NCBI RefSeq assembly: GCF_900580675.1
Contig: NZ_UTBG01000255.1
Location: 1 to 64,000 of the forward strand
Direction: 5' to 3'
DNA: 64,000 nt
DNA from: Pseudomonas viridiflava
Lineage (GTDB): Bacteria; Pseudomonadota; Gammaproteobacteria; Pseudomonadales; Pseudomonadaceae
Positions 25,435 through 33,788 of the stretch are shown in pieces. Both the position numbers and the translations under genes were made by a program. The notes under the pieces were generated by a model. It was not told the DNA's origin. It saw only the letters and a program-made list of their open reading frames with translations, and ran no database searches. The first letter of the stretch is position 1, and the number at the start of each line of letters is the position of its first letter.

Positions 25435-26358
25435 ATGGAAAGCTTTGGCAGTATCGAATGCTTTGTGCGCAGCGCCGAAGGTGGCAGCTTTGCCGAAGCC
25501 GCCCGGCACCTGAGCCTGACGCCGGCCGCGGTCGGCAAGAGCGTCGCCAAGCTTGAAGCGCGCCTCGGTGTGCGCCTGTTCCAGCGCAGCACGCGCCGCC
25601 TGACCCTGACCGAAGCCGGCAAGCTGTTTCTTGAAGAAGTCAGCGGCAGCCTCACCACCATCCAAAACGCCGTGGCTAACCTGGCCAGCGCCGAAGGGCG
25701 GCCGGTGGGCACGCTCAAGGTGAGCATGGGCACGGTGTTCGGCAATCGCTATGTGGTGCCGTTGCTGGGCGAGTTTATGCGGCGCTTTCCGGATATCAGC
25801 CCGGACTGGCATTTCGATAACCGCCAGGTCGATTTGATCGGGCAAGGCTTCGATGCGGCCATCGGTGGCGGTTTCGATCTGCCGCAGGGCGTGGTCGCGC
25901 GCAAGCTGTCACCGGCGCATCGGGTGCTGGTGGCCTCGCCGGATTACCTGGCGCGGCGCCCGCCGGTGCTGGCGCCTGAAGATTTATCGCGCTGCCTGGG
26001 CATCCTGATCCGCTCACCGCAAACCGGCCGCGTACGCTCCTGGCAGCTGACTGGCCCGGAGCGTGAGCAACGCCCGCTGGCACTGAAACCACGCATGACC
26101 ATGAGCGATTCCGAAGCCGCCTGCTGCGCGAGCGCCCAGGGGTTGGGCATCGCGCTGGTGAGCATGCCGATGGCCGTGCCGTTTCTCGACAGCGGTGAAG
26201 TGGTGCGCGTGCTGCCCGACTGGTACGTCGATGACGGCAATATTTCCATCTATTACGCCGAGCACAAACTGCTGCCGGGCAAGACGCGGGCGTTTGTGGA
26301 TTTCATCATCGAGCAGTTTGCCGAGCAGCACTTGGGGCAGCAGTTCAGCGCGATCTGA
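25435..26358 (+). CDS. LysR-family transcriptional regulator
   Basis: A 307-residue LysR-type regulator: N-terminal winged HTH (FVRSAEGGSFAEAARHLSLT, VGKSVAKLEARLGVRLFQRS), then a periplasmic-binding-like effector domain. Similar to the DsbM/PtxR-like or YafC subgroup that often sits divergent from an oxidoreductase. The ATG at 25435 begins the HTH; the upstream in-frame ATG at 25421 or further adds residues that do not fit. It shares its promoter region with the SDR gene and is expected to regulate it and itself. Confidence 0.9.
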   Translation: MESFGSIECFVRSAEGGSFAEAARHLSLTPAAVGKSVAKLEARLGVRLFQRSTRRLTLTEAGKLFLEEVSGSLTTIQNAVANLASAEGRPVGTLKVSMGTVFGNRYVVPLLGEFMRRFPDISPDWHFDNRQVDLIGQGFDAAIGGGFDLPQGVVARKLSPAHRVLVASPDYLARRPPVLAPEDLSRCLGILIRSPQTGRVRSWQLTGPEREQRPLALKPRMTMSDSEAACCASAQGLGIALVSMPMAVPFLDSGEVVRVLPDWYVDDGNISIYYAEHKLLPGKTRAFVDFIIEQFAEQHLGQQFSAI

Positions 26359-26359
26359 A

Positions 26360-26387
26360 TGTGGGAGGGGGCTTGCTCCCTCCCACA
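26360..26387. repeat. Single short REP palindrome, possible terminator
   Basis: TGTGGGAGGG / CCCTCCCACA with a short loop, one base after the LysR stop and between convergent genes. Confidence 0.75.
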
Positions 26388-26395
26388 GTTGTTTT

Positions 26396-27124
26396 TCAGT
26401 GACCAAACTTGCCGGGCCAGCCAATGACCTTCTTTGGCCTTGGTGTCGCATAGGTCCTAATCTTCGACGTCGACAACCCCAGCCGCACCAGTGATTCGGC
26501 AATCGTGACCGCCGCCGTCACCCCGTCCACCACCGGCACGCCGGTGCGGTAGCGAATCTGCTCGTCCAGCCCGGCCATGCCGCCGCAGCCCAGGCAAATG
26601 ACTTCGGCCTTGTCCTCACTGATAGCCAACTCCGCCTGGCGCACGATGGCTTCCATGGCGGCCAGCGGGTCTTCTTCCAGCTCCAGTACCGCCATGCCGC
26701 TGGCGCGTACCGAGGCGCAGCGCTGGTACAAACCGGCGAGTTTCAGGCGGTCTTCGATCAATGGCACGGTGCGGTCCAGAGTGGTTACCACCGAATAGGC
26801 ATGGCCGAGGAACATCGCGGTGCTGGCGGCGGCTTCGGTGATGTCCACCACCGGCACGTTCAACAGTTCCTGCAGACCTTCGCGGCCATGCTCGCCGTAG
26901 CCGGCCTGGATCACCGCGTCAAAGGGCTGGTCGTAGGCCATCACCCGGTCCATCACGGCGATGGCGGCGAGGTAGCTTTCAAAGTTGCCTTCAACCGATT
27001 CCGCGCCGAAGTAAGGAGTGAGCCCGACAATCTCGGTGCCCGGTGAGGCCACGGCCCGCGCTTGCTGGGCGATGGTCTCGGTGATGGATTCGGTGGTGTT
27101 GACGTTGACCACGAGGATGCGCAT
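26396..27124 (-). CDS. Asp/Glu/hydantoin racemase family protein
   Basis: A 242-residue protein of the hydantoin/allantoin racemase fold (MRILVVNVNTTESITE at the N terminus, DITEAAASTAMFLGH, VVTTLDRTVPLIEDRL, then VICLGCGGMAG). The second catalytic cysteine is present in LGCGGM, but the first is replaced: AGYGEHG stands where hydantoin racemases have a Cys (A-C-F-G/S-D-P-G). It may be a subfamily with another reaction. It lies 13 bases after an NCS1 permease gene on the same strand, so its substrate is likely a hydantoin- or allantoin-like compound taken up by that permease. Confidence 0.83.
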   Translation of the reverse strand: MRILVVNVNTTESITETIAQQARAVASPGTEIVGLTPYFGAESVEGNFESYLAAIAVMDRVMAYDQPFDAVIQAGYGEHGREGLQELLNVPVVDITEAAASTAMFLGHAYSVVTTLDRTVPLIEDRLKLAGLYQRCASVRASGMAVLELEEDPLAAMEAIVRQAELAISEDKAEVICLGCGGMAGLDEQIRYRTGVPVVDGVTAAVTIAESLVRLGLSTSKIRTYATPRPKKVIGWPGKFGH

Positions 27125-27137
27125 GGAATGTCCTTGG

Positions 27138-28664
27138 TTAATGACTGACGTTATCGACTGCAATGCTTTCGCCGCTGACATCGGCGTAGAACGGCCGGCG
27201 CTTGGCGATCAGCAGGTACAACAGCCCTGCAATACCGGCGCCAAACAGCCAGGAAAACGGCGAGACGCTGGCAAACCCCGGCAACAGCGCCAGCAGGATG
27301 GCGATCACGGCGGCAGGAACAAATGCCGCCACCGCACGTAAATTGACCCCGCGGCTGTAGTAATAAACGCCATCCGGGTCTTCGCTGTACAACTGCGGCA
27401 CGTCCACCTGGCTTTTACGGATCAGCCAGTAATCGACCATGATCACGCCGTACAACGGCCCGAGCAGGGCGCCCAGGCCAGACAGGAAATACACGATCAC
27501 CAGCGGGCTGTTGTAGAGGTTCCACGGCAGGATCAGCACCGCCACCGTGGCGCTGATCAACCCGGCGCGGCGGAAGTTCAGGTACTTGGGCGCCAGGTTG
27601 CTCAACACAAAAGCCGGTGCGACGAAGTTGGCCATGATGTTTACCGCCACGGTCACAATCAAAAACGCCAGGCAACCCAGCACAAGGAAGAAGGTATTGG
27701 GGATGGCCGCGATGATTTCGGTCGGGCTTTCGATCACCCGGCCATTGAGCTGGAATTGCCCGCCACACAGCAGCACGGTGATAGCGGCGAACACCAGGAT
27801 ATTCACCGGGAGGCCCCAGAAGTTGCCGACCTGAATGGTCCTACGGCAAGGCGAGGAACGGGCGAAGTCGCAGAAATTGAGGATCAGCGTGCCGTAGATC
27901 GCCAGCCACAGCGCGCCGCCGGCAAAGATATTGCGCCACATCTCGCCGCCGCTCAGCGGTTCGCGGATCGACCACGCGATGTTGCCGCCTGCCTGAAAGT
28001 ACATCCAGCCGGCCAGCGAGGCCACGGTCAGCAGGATTACCGGGCCGGCGAAGCCTTCATAGCGCCGCACCATCTCCATGCCATAGGCCAGGATCACCAG
28101 CTGCACCAGCCAGATCGCCACAAAACACGCCCAGCCGAGGGACGACAGCCCAAGGATCGAGTTGTGGTCATAGTCGGCAAAGCCTGGATGAATCGCCGTC
28201 AGCAGCACGCGGAAAACCACCGAGGCCAGGTAGGTCTGGATACCAAACCAGGCAATCGCAATGACCGCGCGGATCAATGCAGGGATTTGCGCACCATGAA
28301 TGCCGAAGCTGATGCGGCTGATCACTGGAAACGGCACGCCGGTCTTTTGCCCCATGTACCCCGACAGGTTCATGAAGAAGTACACCAGCGCCGCGCCGAT
28401 GCCCAGCGACAACAAGATCTGCCAGCCGCCCAGGCCCAGCGCGTACAAGCCGATGGCGAATGAGTAGTTGGCGATGTTGTGCACATCGTTGGTCCACAGC
28501 GCAAAGATGCTGTAGCGCCCCCATCGTCGGCCTTCGACCTTGGTCGGTGCCAGGTCCTTGTTGTGCAGGCGCGGGCTCAGTACCAAAGGGCCTGGGCTGG
28601 CAGCCTCGGGGTTCAGGGAGGAGGGCAGATCCAGTGCGATGTTATTCGAGAGGCTTGTGCGCAT
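27138..28664 (-). CDS. NCS1-family nucleobase/hydantoin:cation symporter
   Basis: A 508-residue inner-membrane transporter with about 12 helices and NCS1 hallmarks: NKDLAPTKVEGRRWGRYSIF before helix 1, ALWTNDVHNIANYSFAIGLY, and GVIMVDYWLIRKSQVDVPQLY near the C terminus. Substrates of this family are uracil, cytosine, allantoin, hydantoins and related rings. The ATG at 28664 has GGAG upstream; a GTG 18 bases earlier is in frame. It is the first gene of an operon with the racemase-like gene; a TTGTATACAA palindrome lies 68 bases upstream. Confidence 0.88.
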   Translation of the reverse strand: MRTSLSNNIALDLPSSLNPEAASPGPLVLSPRLHNKDLAPTKVEGRRWGRYSIFALWTNDVHNIANYSFAIGLYALGLGGWQILLSLGIGAALVYFFMNLSGYMGQKTGVPFPVISRISFGIHGAQIPALIRAVIAIAWFGIQTYLASVVFRVLLTAIHPGFADYDHNSILGLSSLGWACFVAIWLVQLVILAYGMEMVRRYEGFAGPVILLTVASLAGWMYFQAGGNIAWSIREPLSGGEMWRNIFAGGALWLAIYGTLILNFCDFARSSPCRRTIQVGNFWGLPVNILVFAAITVLLCGGQFQLNGRVIESPTEIIAAIPNTFFLVLGCLAFLIVTVAVNIMANFVAPAFVLSNLAPKYLNFRRAGLISATVAVLILPWNLYNSPLVIVYFLSGLGALLGPLYGVIMVDYWLIRKSQVDVPQLYSEDPDGVYYYSRGVNLRAVAAFVPAAVIAILLALLPGFASVSPFSWLFGAGIAGLLYLLIAKRRPFYADVSGESIAVDNVSH

Positions 28665-29024
28665 TCCGGCAGGCTCCAGCACATCGGCAGACGAGCCGCT
28701 GATGGCAAAGTGTATGTAGGTTTTGTATTTATTGTATACAAAGCGTATTTCACCTTAAGCCACATGCGTGCCAGCTTTGGATCTATGAAAACCTGAGCTA
28801 ATTTCTTTTTCGCAGGTAGATTGAATAACCTGATGAATTTAAAACGATATAAATTGACCGTTTGAACAGGTATTTATTTTTGAAAGGGGAGGCGCTCTAT
28901 TCAAGAGGCGAACGGTGGGCGGGGAAGGGTGTTACGTTTTGGTGCGAAGAAACTCCGATTGCACACATGAATGGCACCGATGGTTACAAAGGTGTGTACA
29001 AGATTTTTGCTCACCACAAGGCAA
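28665..29024. other. Intergenic region upstream of the NCS1 permease
   Basis: About 360 bases that hold the permease promoter and operator. An open plus-strand frame (28862-29146) starts with TTG, has no clear ribosome binding site and runs through the REP element, so I do not call it a gene. The DNA is AT-rich from 28725 to 28885. Confidence 0.5.
28732..28741. promoter_or_regulatory. Candidate GntR-type operator
   Basis: TTGTATACAA is a perfect 10-base palindrome in AT-rich DNA, about 68 bases upstream of the NCS1 permease start. It fits sites used by GntR/FadR-type regulators of nucleobase catabolism; no such regulator is encoded adjacent. Confidence 0.45.
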
Positions 29025-29117
29025 ATGTGGGAGCGGGCTTGCTCGCGAAAGCTGTGGTTCAGTCCACATATTCGGTGACTCACATACGTCGCTCGCGAGC
29101 AAGCCCGCTCCCACATT
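29025..29117. repeat. REP inverted repeat pair
   Basis: AATGTGGGAGCGGGCTTGCT and AGCAAGCCCGCTCCCACATT arms are extended by CGCGA / TCGCG; the spacer is about 43 bases. It ends 16 bases before the end of cysH. Confidence 0.9.
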
Positions 29118-29132
29118 TTTACCGTGTCGGGC

Positions 29133-29867
29133 TTACGATTTACTGATGATGTTGCCCGCGTGCAACCCGCATTCCTTCTGCGTGGCTTCTTCCCACCACC
29201 AGCGGCCTTCGCGCTCGTGCTGGTTCGGCAGCACCGGGCGGGTGCAGGGCTCGCAGCCGATGCTGATAAAGCCGCGCTCGTGCAGGCTGTTGTACGGCAG
29301 CTCGAGCATGCGGATATAGCCCCAGACTTCTTCGCTGGTCATCTGCGCCAGCGGGTTGAATTTGTACAGGGTGCGTTCCGGGGTGGAGAAGGCTGTGTCG
29401 ATCTCCAGCGCCGCCACCTGGCTGCGGGTGCCGGGGCTCTGGTCACGACGCTGGCCGGTGGCCCAGGCATTCACGCCAGACAGCTTGCGGCGCAGTGGCT
29501 CGATCTTGCGCACACCGCAGCATTCGCCATGGCCATCTCTATAGAAGCTGAACAGGCCCTTTTCCTTGACGAAGGGCTCCAGCTTGCTCTGGTCCGGCGA
29601 GATCAGTTCGATGTCGATCTTGTAGAAGTCGCGCACCTGCTCGATAAACCGGTAGGTCTCCGGGTGCAGGCGGCCGGTGTCGAGGCTGAACACCTTGACG
29701 TTCTTGTTGAGCTTCCAGGCCATGTCCACCAGCACCACGTCCTCGGCGCCGCTGAAGGAAATCCACAAGTCATCACCGAACTGGCTGAAAGCCAGCTTGA
29801 GAATGTCCTGGGCGGATTTGTTGGCGTAAGTCGCGGCGAGTTCAACGACGTCGAAGGTTTGGTTCAT
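29133..29867 (-). CDS. cysH: Adenosine-5'-phosphosulfate (APS) reductase
   Basis: A 244-residue reductase of assimilatory sulfate reduction, producing sulfite from activated sulfate. Motifs: [30 protein letters not shown], then CysCys in HGECCGVRK and the redox/cluster pair GCEPCTRP (the catalytic Cys in ECGLHAG). The double-Cys motifs mark the iron-sulfur APS-type enzyme usual in Pseudomonas. The ATG at 29867 is preceded by AGGAAC; a second ATG six bases earlier is unlikely. It is divergent from thrH. Confidence 0.93.
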   Translation of the reverse strand: MNQTFDVVELAATYANKSAQDILKLAFSQFGDDLWISFSGAEDVVLVDMAWKLNKNVKVFSLDTGRLHPETYRFIEQVRDFYKIDIELISPDQSKLEPFVKEKGLFSFYRDGHGECCGVRKIEPLRRKLSGVNAWATGQRRDQSPGTRSQVAALEIDTAFSTPERTLYKFNPLAQMTSEEVWGYIRMLELPYNSLHERGFISIGCEPCTRPVLPNQHEREGRWWWEEATQKECGLHAGNIISKS

Positions 29868-30020
29868 CAGCACGGTTCCTGCAGGTCAGTGGCGCTGAGC
29901 GCTCTATAGGGGAGCGATGGTATCAAAATCCGCTCTGCGTTGCGGCGGCGGGCTTGAATCGCTAGAGTTCGGCAGAGCTTTTTTGCTGGCCCAACTTAAT
30001 AAAACCAATGGGAGCGTCTT

Positions 30021-30638
30021 GTGGAAATTGCCTGTCTTGACCTGGAAGGGGTGCTGGTTCCGGAAATCTGGATCGGCTTTGCCGAAAAAACCGGTATCGA
30101 ATCCCTGCGGGCCACCACCCGGGACATTCCCGACTACGACGTGCTGATGAAGCAGCGCCTGCGCATCCTCGACGAGCATGGCCTGAAGCTCGCCGATATC
30201 CAGGAAGTGATCGCCACCCTCAAGCCGCTGGACGGTGCCATCGAATTCGTCAACTGGCTGCGTGAACGCTTCCAGGTAGTGATCCTGTCGGACACCTTCT
30301 ACGAATTTTCCCAGCCGCTGATGCGTCAGATGGGCTTCCCGACCCTGTTGTGCCACCGCCTGATCACCGATGAAAACGACCGGGTGGTGAGCTACCAACT
30401 GCGCCAGAAAGACCCCAAGCGCCAGTCGGTGCTGGCGTTCAAGACCCTCTACTACCGCGTGATCGCAGCGGGCGACTCCTACAACGACACCACCATGCTG
30501 GGCGAAGCTGACCGGGGAATTCTGTTCCACGCGCCGGAGAATGTGATTCGCGAGTTCCCGCAGTTTCCGGCGGTGCATACCTTCGAGGATTTGAAGAAAG
30601 AGTTCATCAAGGCATCGAATCGGCAACTGAGCCTGTAA
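30021..30638 (+). CDS. thrH: Phosphoserine phosphatase / homoserine phosphotransferase
   Basis: A 205-residue HAD protein matching ThrH. Motif I CLDLEGVLVPEIW (Asp nucleophile), motif II ILSDTFYEFS, motif III Lys in LRQKDPKRQ, motif IV AAGDSYNDTTML. ThrH in Pseudomonas removes phosphate from phosphoserine and can move it to homoserine. The start is a GTG at 30021 with GGGAGCG upstream. It is divergent from cysH. A REP pair follows. Confidence 0.92.
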   Translation: MEIACLDLEGVLVPEIWIGFAEKTGIESLRATTRDIPDYDVLMKQRLRILDEHGLKLADIQEVIATLKPLDGAIEFVNWLRERFQVVILSDTFYEFSQPLMRQMGFPTLLCHRLITDENDRVVSYQLRQKDPKRQSVLAFKTLYYRVIAAGDSYNDTTMLGEADRGILFHAPENVIREFPQFPAVHTFEDLKKEFIKASNRQLSL

Positions 30639-30661
30639 GTTATTCAGCGAGGCTGACGGCC

Positions 30662-30739
30662 CTATCGCAGGCAAGCCAGCTCCCACATCTTATTGGGTTC
30701 ACACACCAACATGTGGGAGTTGGGCTTGCCCGCGATGAG
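30662..30739. repeat. REP inverted repeat pair
   Basis: ATCGCAGGCAAGCCAGCTCC and the partly degenerate GTGGGAGTTGGGCTTGCCCG / CGATGA arms, between convergent thrH and the HigA-like gene. Confidence 0.8.
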
Positions 30740-30749
30740 GCCGGTAGAG

Positions 30750-31124
30750 TCACTGCACATTTCCCTGCTGAACGCCTGCAAGCAGCCGCTCATAAGGAAT
30801 ACTCAAACCTTCATGCAGGCGTTTGATCATCGACAAGCTCAGCTTGCGCTTGTGATTCAGCACCTCAGAAACCCGCCCGCTCGTACCTATGAAAGGCTCA
30901 AGGTCACGGGCGGTCATGCCTAACTGCTCCATGCGGAATTTGATGGCCTCCACCGGGTCCGAAGGCGGCATCGGATAATGCTCTGCCTCGTACTTTTCGA
31001 TGAGGATGGCGAGGATTTCCAGTTCGTCACCCTCGGGCGAACCGATCTGCGCCCCCCATATCTGTTCCACGCGCGCGCGCGCTGCGGTCAGATCCTCCTG
31101 GGAATGTATAGGTTTGATGTTCAT
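30750..31124 (-). CDS. HigA-type antitoxin/transcriptional regulator (no toxin gene seen)
   Basis: A 124-residue protein. The C-terminal half is an XRE helix-turn-helix of the YgjM/HigA kind (FRMEQLGMTARDLEPFIGTS, RVSEVLNHKRKLSLSMIKRL). The N-terminal half (residues 10-60) is the typical helical extension. HigB toxin usually precedes HigA; here only 131 bases separate the start from pabB, with no frame encoding a RelE-like toxin. The ATG at 31124 is chosen because a palindromic operator sits just upstream. It may be a solitary regulator left after toxin loss. Confidence 0.82.
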   Translation of the reverse strand: MNIKPIHSQEDLTAARARVEQIWGAQIGSPEGDELEILAILIEKYEAEHYPMPPSDPVEAIKFRMEQLGMTARDLEPFIGTSGRVSEVLNHKRKLSLSMIKRLHEGLSIPYERLLAGVQQGNVQ

Positions 31125-31152
31125 CACACGGTCTCCGCGTTGATCATGAGAA

Positions 31153-31169
31153 TCTCCCAATCTGGGAGA
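31153..31169. promoter_or_regulatory. Probable HigA autoregulatory operator
   Basis: TCTCCCA-ATC-TGGGAGA is a perfect palindrome with seven-base arms, 29 bases upstream of the HigA-like start, the usual place for an antitoxin operator. Confidence 0.6.
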
Positions 31170-31255
31170 CTTTGATCTGTATGTTGCTCACTTGCAATCG
31201 CGGAAACATTTTCGAAAAGTAAACGCGCGCGTTTTCAGCACAAAAGAACCTTGCG

Positions 31256-32599
31256 CTACAGGCTTTCCAAAGTTTGTAACAACACCCGCACCTTGGTCAG
31301 CGACTCCTGATACTCCGCCTCCCACTGCGAATCCGCGACAATCCCGCCGCCGCCCCAGCAGCACACTTGCCCGTCCTTGACGAGCAGGCTGCGGATCGCG
31401 ATGGAGCTGTCCATCTCGCCGCGCACGTCCAGGTACACCAACGAACCGCAGTACAGCCCGCGCCGGGTCGGCTCGAGTTCGTCGATGATCTGCATCGCGC
31501 GAATCTTCGGGGCGCCGGTGATGGAGCCGCCGGGGAAGCTGCTGGCGATCAGGTCGAGGGCATCTTTGTCATCGGCCAGTTCGCCCGTCACGCTGCTGAC
31601 CAGGTGGTGCACGTTGGGGTAGCTTTCCAGGCTGAACAGCTCCGGCACTTTCACTGAGCCGGTGCGGCAGGTGCGGCCGAGGTCGTTGCGCAGCAGGTCG
31701 ACGATCATCAGGTTTTCCGCGCGATCCTTGGGGCTGGCCAGCAGCTCGGCGGCATTGGCGGCGTCATCTTCCGGCGTGAGGCCGCGGGGGCGGGTGCCTT
31801 TGATCGGGCGGGTTTCGACCTGGCGTTCGCTGATGCGCACGAAGCGCTCCGGTGACAGGCTCAGCACCGCGCCGTCATCCGGCAGGCTCTGGAACCCGGA
31901 AAACGGCGTGGGGCAGGCTTCGCGCAACTTGCAATAAGCCGCCCAGGGATCGCCCAGGCACGGCGCGCGGAAACGCTGGGCGAAGTTGACCTGGTAACAG
32001 TCCCCAGCCTGGATGTAGTCCTGGATACGCACGATGGCCTGCCGGTAGGCCTCGGCGGTGAGGTCCGGCGCCATGGGGCCTTGCAGTGTGAACGTGGCTG
32101 ATTCGATGACAGGGCCGTGGCTGAACAGCGCGATCAGCCGTTGCTGCTCGCTTTCCGCCAATGTGGGGTGAAACACCAACTGGCTGGTCTGCACCTGGTG
32201 ATCACTGATCAGCGCCCAGGCGTACAGGCCAAAACGCGCATCCGGCAGGTGCAAATCGTCGGCCGCCAGGTGCGGCATGTGTTCCAGGTGCCGGCCAAAG
32301 TCATAACTCAGGTAGCCCATCAGACCGCCGGCAAACGGCAGCTCAAAACCTTGCGGGATTGTCGCTTCACCCAGTTGTGTCAGGTTTTTCCGTAAACGCT
32401 GCAGGAAGTCGTTGCCGCTTTCGTCAGGCTCTACCGTCAGCGTCGCCATTGGCCAGGCGCTGAGCAAGTCATAACGCCCACGCTCTGCCGAGGGGCGGCC
32501 GCTGTCGAGCAGCACCGCGCCAGGGGCGTGGCGGATCGCCGCAAAATACTCGGCGGGGTTGGCCCGGTAGGGCAGCGGGTGTACGGAGCAGGTCGACAT
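31256..32599 (-). CDS. pabB: Aminodeoxychorismate synthase component I
   Basis: A 447-residue chorismate-using enzyme. It makes 4-amino-4-deoxychorismate for folate with a PabA amidotransferase (not in this window). Features: N-terminal anthranilate-synthase-like domain (FAGGLMGYLSYDFGRHLE), GDCYQVNFAQRF, IKGTRPRGLTPED, DLLRNDLGRTCR, and FPGGSITGAPKIRAMQIIDE plus GRGLYCGSLVYLD-like RRGLYCGS near the C terminus. Length is normal for PabB. ATG at 32599. Confidence 0.93.
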   Translation of the reverse strand: MSTCSVHPLPYRANPAEYFAAIRHAPGAVLLDSGRPSAERGRYDLLSAWPMATLTVEPDESGNDFLQRLRKNLTQLGEATIPQGFELPFAGGLMGYLSYDFGRHLEHMPHLAADDLHLPDARFGLYAWALISDHQVQTSQLVFHPTLAESEQQRLIALFSHGPVIESATFTLQGPMAPDLTAEAYRQAIVRIQDYIQAGDCYQVNFAQRFRAPCLGDPWAAYCKLREACPTPFSGFQSLPDDGAVLSLSPERFVRISERQVETRPIKGTRPRGLTPEDDAANAAELLASPKDRAENLMIVDLLRNDLGRTCRTGSVKVPELFSLESYPNVHHLVSSVTGELADDKDALDLIASSFPGGSITGAPKIRAMQIIDELEPTRRGLYCGSLVYLDVRGEMDSSIAIRSLLVKDGQVCCWGGGGIVADSQWEAEYQESLTKVRVLLQTLESL

Positions 32600-32727
32600 G
32601 CGGGGTGGATCAGCCGTTGGCGTGGAGGGAGGCGATTGTAGTCCCCCGTAGGATTTGGTCCTAGAGGGGATGTCGGCGATAGACAGATTGAGGGCTTGTC
32701 GTGAGGGGGCGGTTGCTTGTTAAAACG

Positions 32728-32800
32728 CTATCGCAGGCAAGCCAGCTCCCACAGGTTGACCCTATCCCCATGTGGGAACTGGCTTGCCTGCGATGAGGCC
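32728..32800. repeat. REP inverted repeat pair
   Basis: CTATCGCAGGCAAGCCAGCT and GGCTTGCCTGCGATGAGGCC arms with GCTCCCACA / TGTGGGAAC, immediately after the end of the RimK-like gene. Confidence 0.87.
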
Positions 32801-32801
32801 G

Positions 32802-33788
32802 TCAGCCTTCCACGGCAGGAATATGCCCAAACATTTCCTGCACAAACTTCACGCGTTCCTCCGTGGTTTCCGTGACGCCTGCGGCCTTCAGTTCTTCCAG
32901 CCGCGCTTCAACGGCGTGGGTGCGCAAGGTCAGGCCGCAGTCGTTGGCGATCTGGATATTCAGCCCCGGTCGCGCATTCAGCTCGAGAATCAGCGGGCCT
33001 TTTTCCTGGTCCAGCACCATGTCCACGCCGATGTAACCCAGCCCGCACAGCTCGTAGCAACCGGCCGCGAGCTTCATGAAACCGTCCCAGTTGGGCAGTT
33101 GCACACCGTCCACCGCGTTGGTGGTGTCGGGGTGCTTGGTGATGATGTTGTTCAGCCAGGTACCCCGCAGGGTCAGGCCGGTGGCCAGGTCGACACCCAC
33201 GCCAATCGCGCCCTGGTGCAGGTTGGCCTTGCCGCCGGACTGGCGGGTCGGCAAACGCAGCATGGCCATCACCGGGTAGCCCATCAGCACGATGATGCGG
33301 ATATCCGGCACGCCTTCGTAGCTGATGCTCTTGAAGATCTGGTCGGGCACCACGCGGTACTCGATCAGCGCGCGGTCGCGGTGGCCACCCAGGGAATACA
33401 GGCCTGTGAGGATGCTCGAGATCTGGTGCTCGATCTCTTCATGGCTGATGATCTTGCCCGAGACGGTGCGGTAGCGCCCTTCAAAGCGGTCCGCCACCAC
33501 CAGGATGCCATCGCCGCCCGCGCCTTGGGCCGGCTTGATCACGAAGTCGCTGCGCCCACCGATGATCTCGTCGAGCTTGTCGATTTCCTTCTCGGTGGAA
33601 ATGATGCCGTACATTTCCGGCACGTGAATGCCGGCGGCCATCGCCCGTTCCTTGGTGATGATCTTGTCATCCACAATCGGGTACAGGCTGCGCTTGTTGT
33701 ACTTGAGCACGTAGTCGGCATTACGCCGATTGATGCCCATGATCCCCCGCGCTTCCAGGGCCTTCCAGGTTTTCCAGAAGCCGAACAT
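32802..33788 (-). CDS. RimK-like alpha-L-glutamate ligase-like ATP-grasp protein
   Basis: A 328-residue ATP-grasp ligase of the RimK-related type. Visible: RRNADYVLKYNKRSLYPIVDD at the N terminus, DFVIKPAQGAGGDGILVV (nucleotide loop), and the metal-binding C-terminal part with LELNARPGLNIQIA. It is expected to form an amide bond between a carboxylate and glutamate or a similar amino acid. It is the third gene of an operon with a retropepsin and an inactive transglutaminase/7TM protein; its ATG overlaps the 7TM stop by one base (TAATG). Confidence 0.88.
   Translation of the reverse strand: MFGFWKTWKALEARGIMGINRRNADYVLKYNKRSLYPIVDDKIITKERAMAAGIHVPEMYGIISTEKEIDKLDEIIGGRSDFVIKPAQGAGGDGILVVADRFEGRYRTVSGKIISHEEIEHQISSILTGLYSLGGHRDRALIEYRVVPDQIFKSISYEGVPDIRIIVLMGYPVMAMLRLPTRQSGGKANLHQGAIGVGVDLATGLTLRGTWLNNIITKHPDTTNAVDGVQLPNWDGFMKLAAGCYELCGLGYIGVDMVLDQEKGPLILELNARPGLNIQIANDCGLTLRTHAVEARLEELKAAGVTETTEERVKFVQEMFGHIPAVEG

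Noticed and set aside
28862-29146. A 94-codon plus-strand frame upstream of cysH
   Set aside because: It starts with TTG, has no clear ribosome binding site, and its C-terminal half is the translated REP element.
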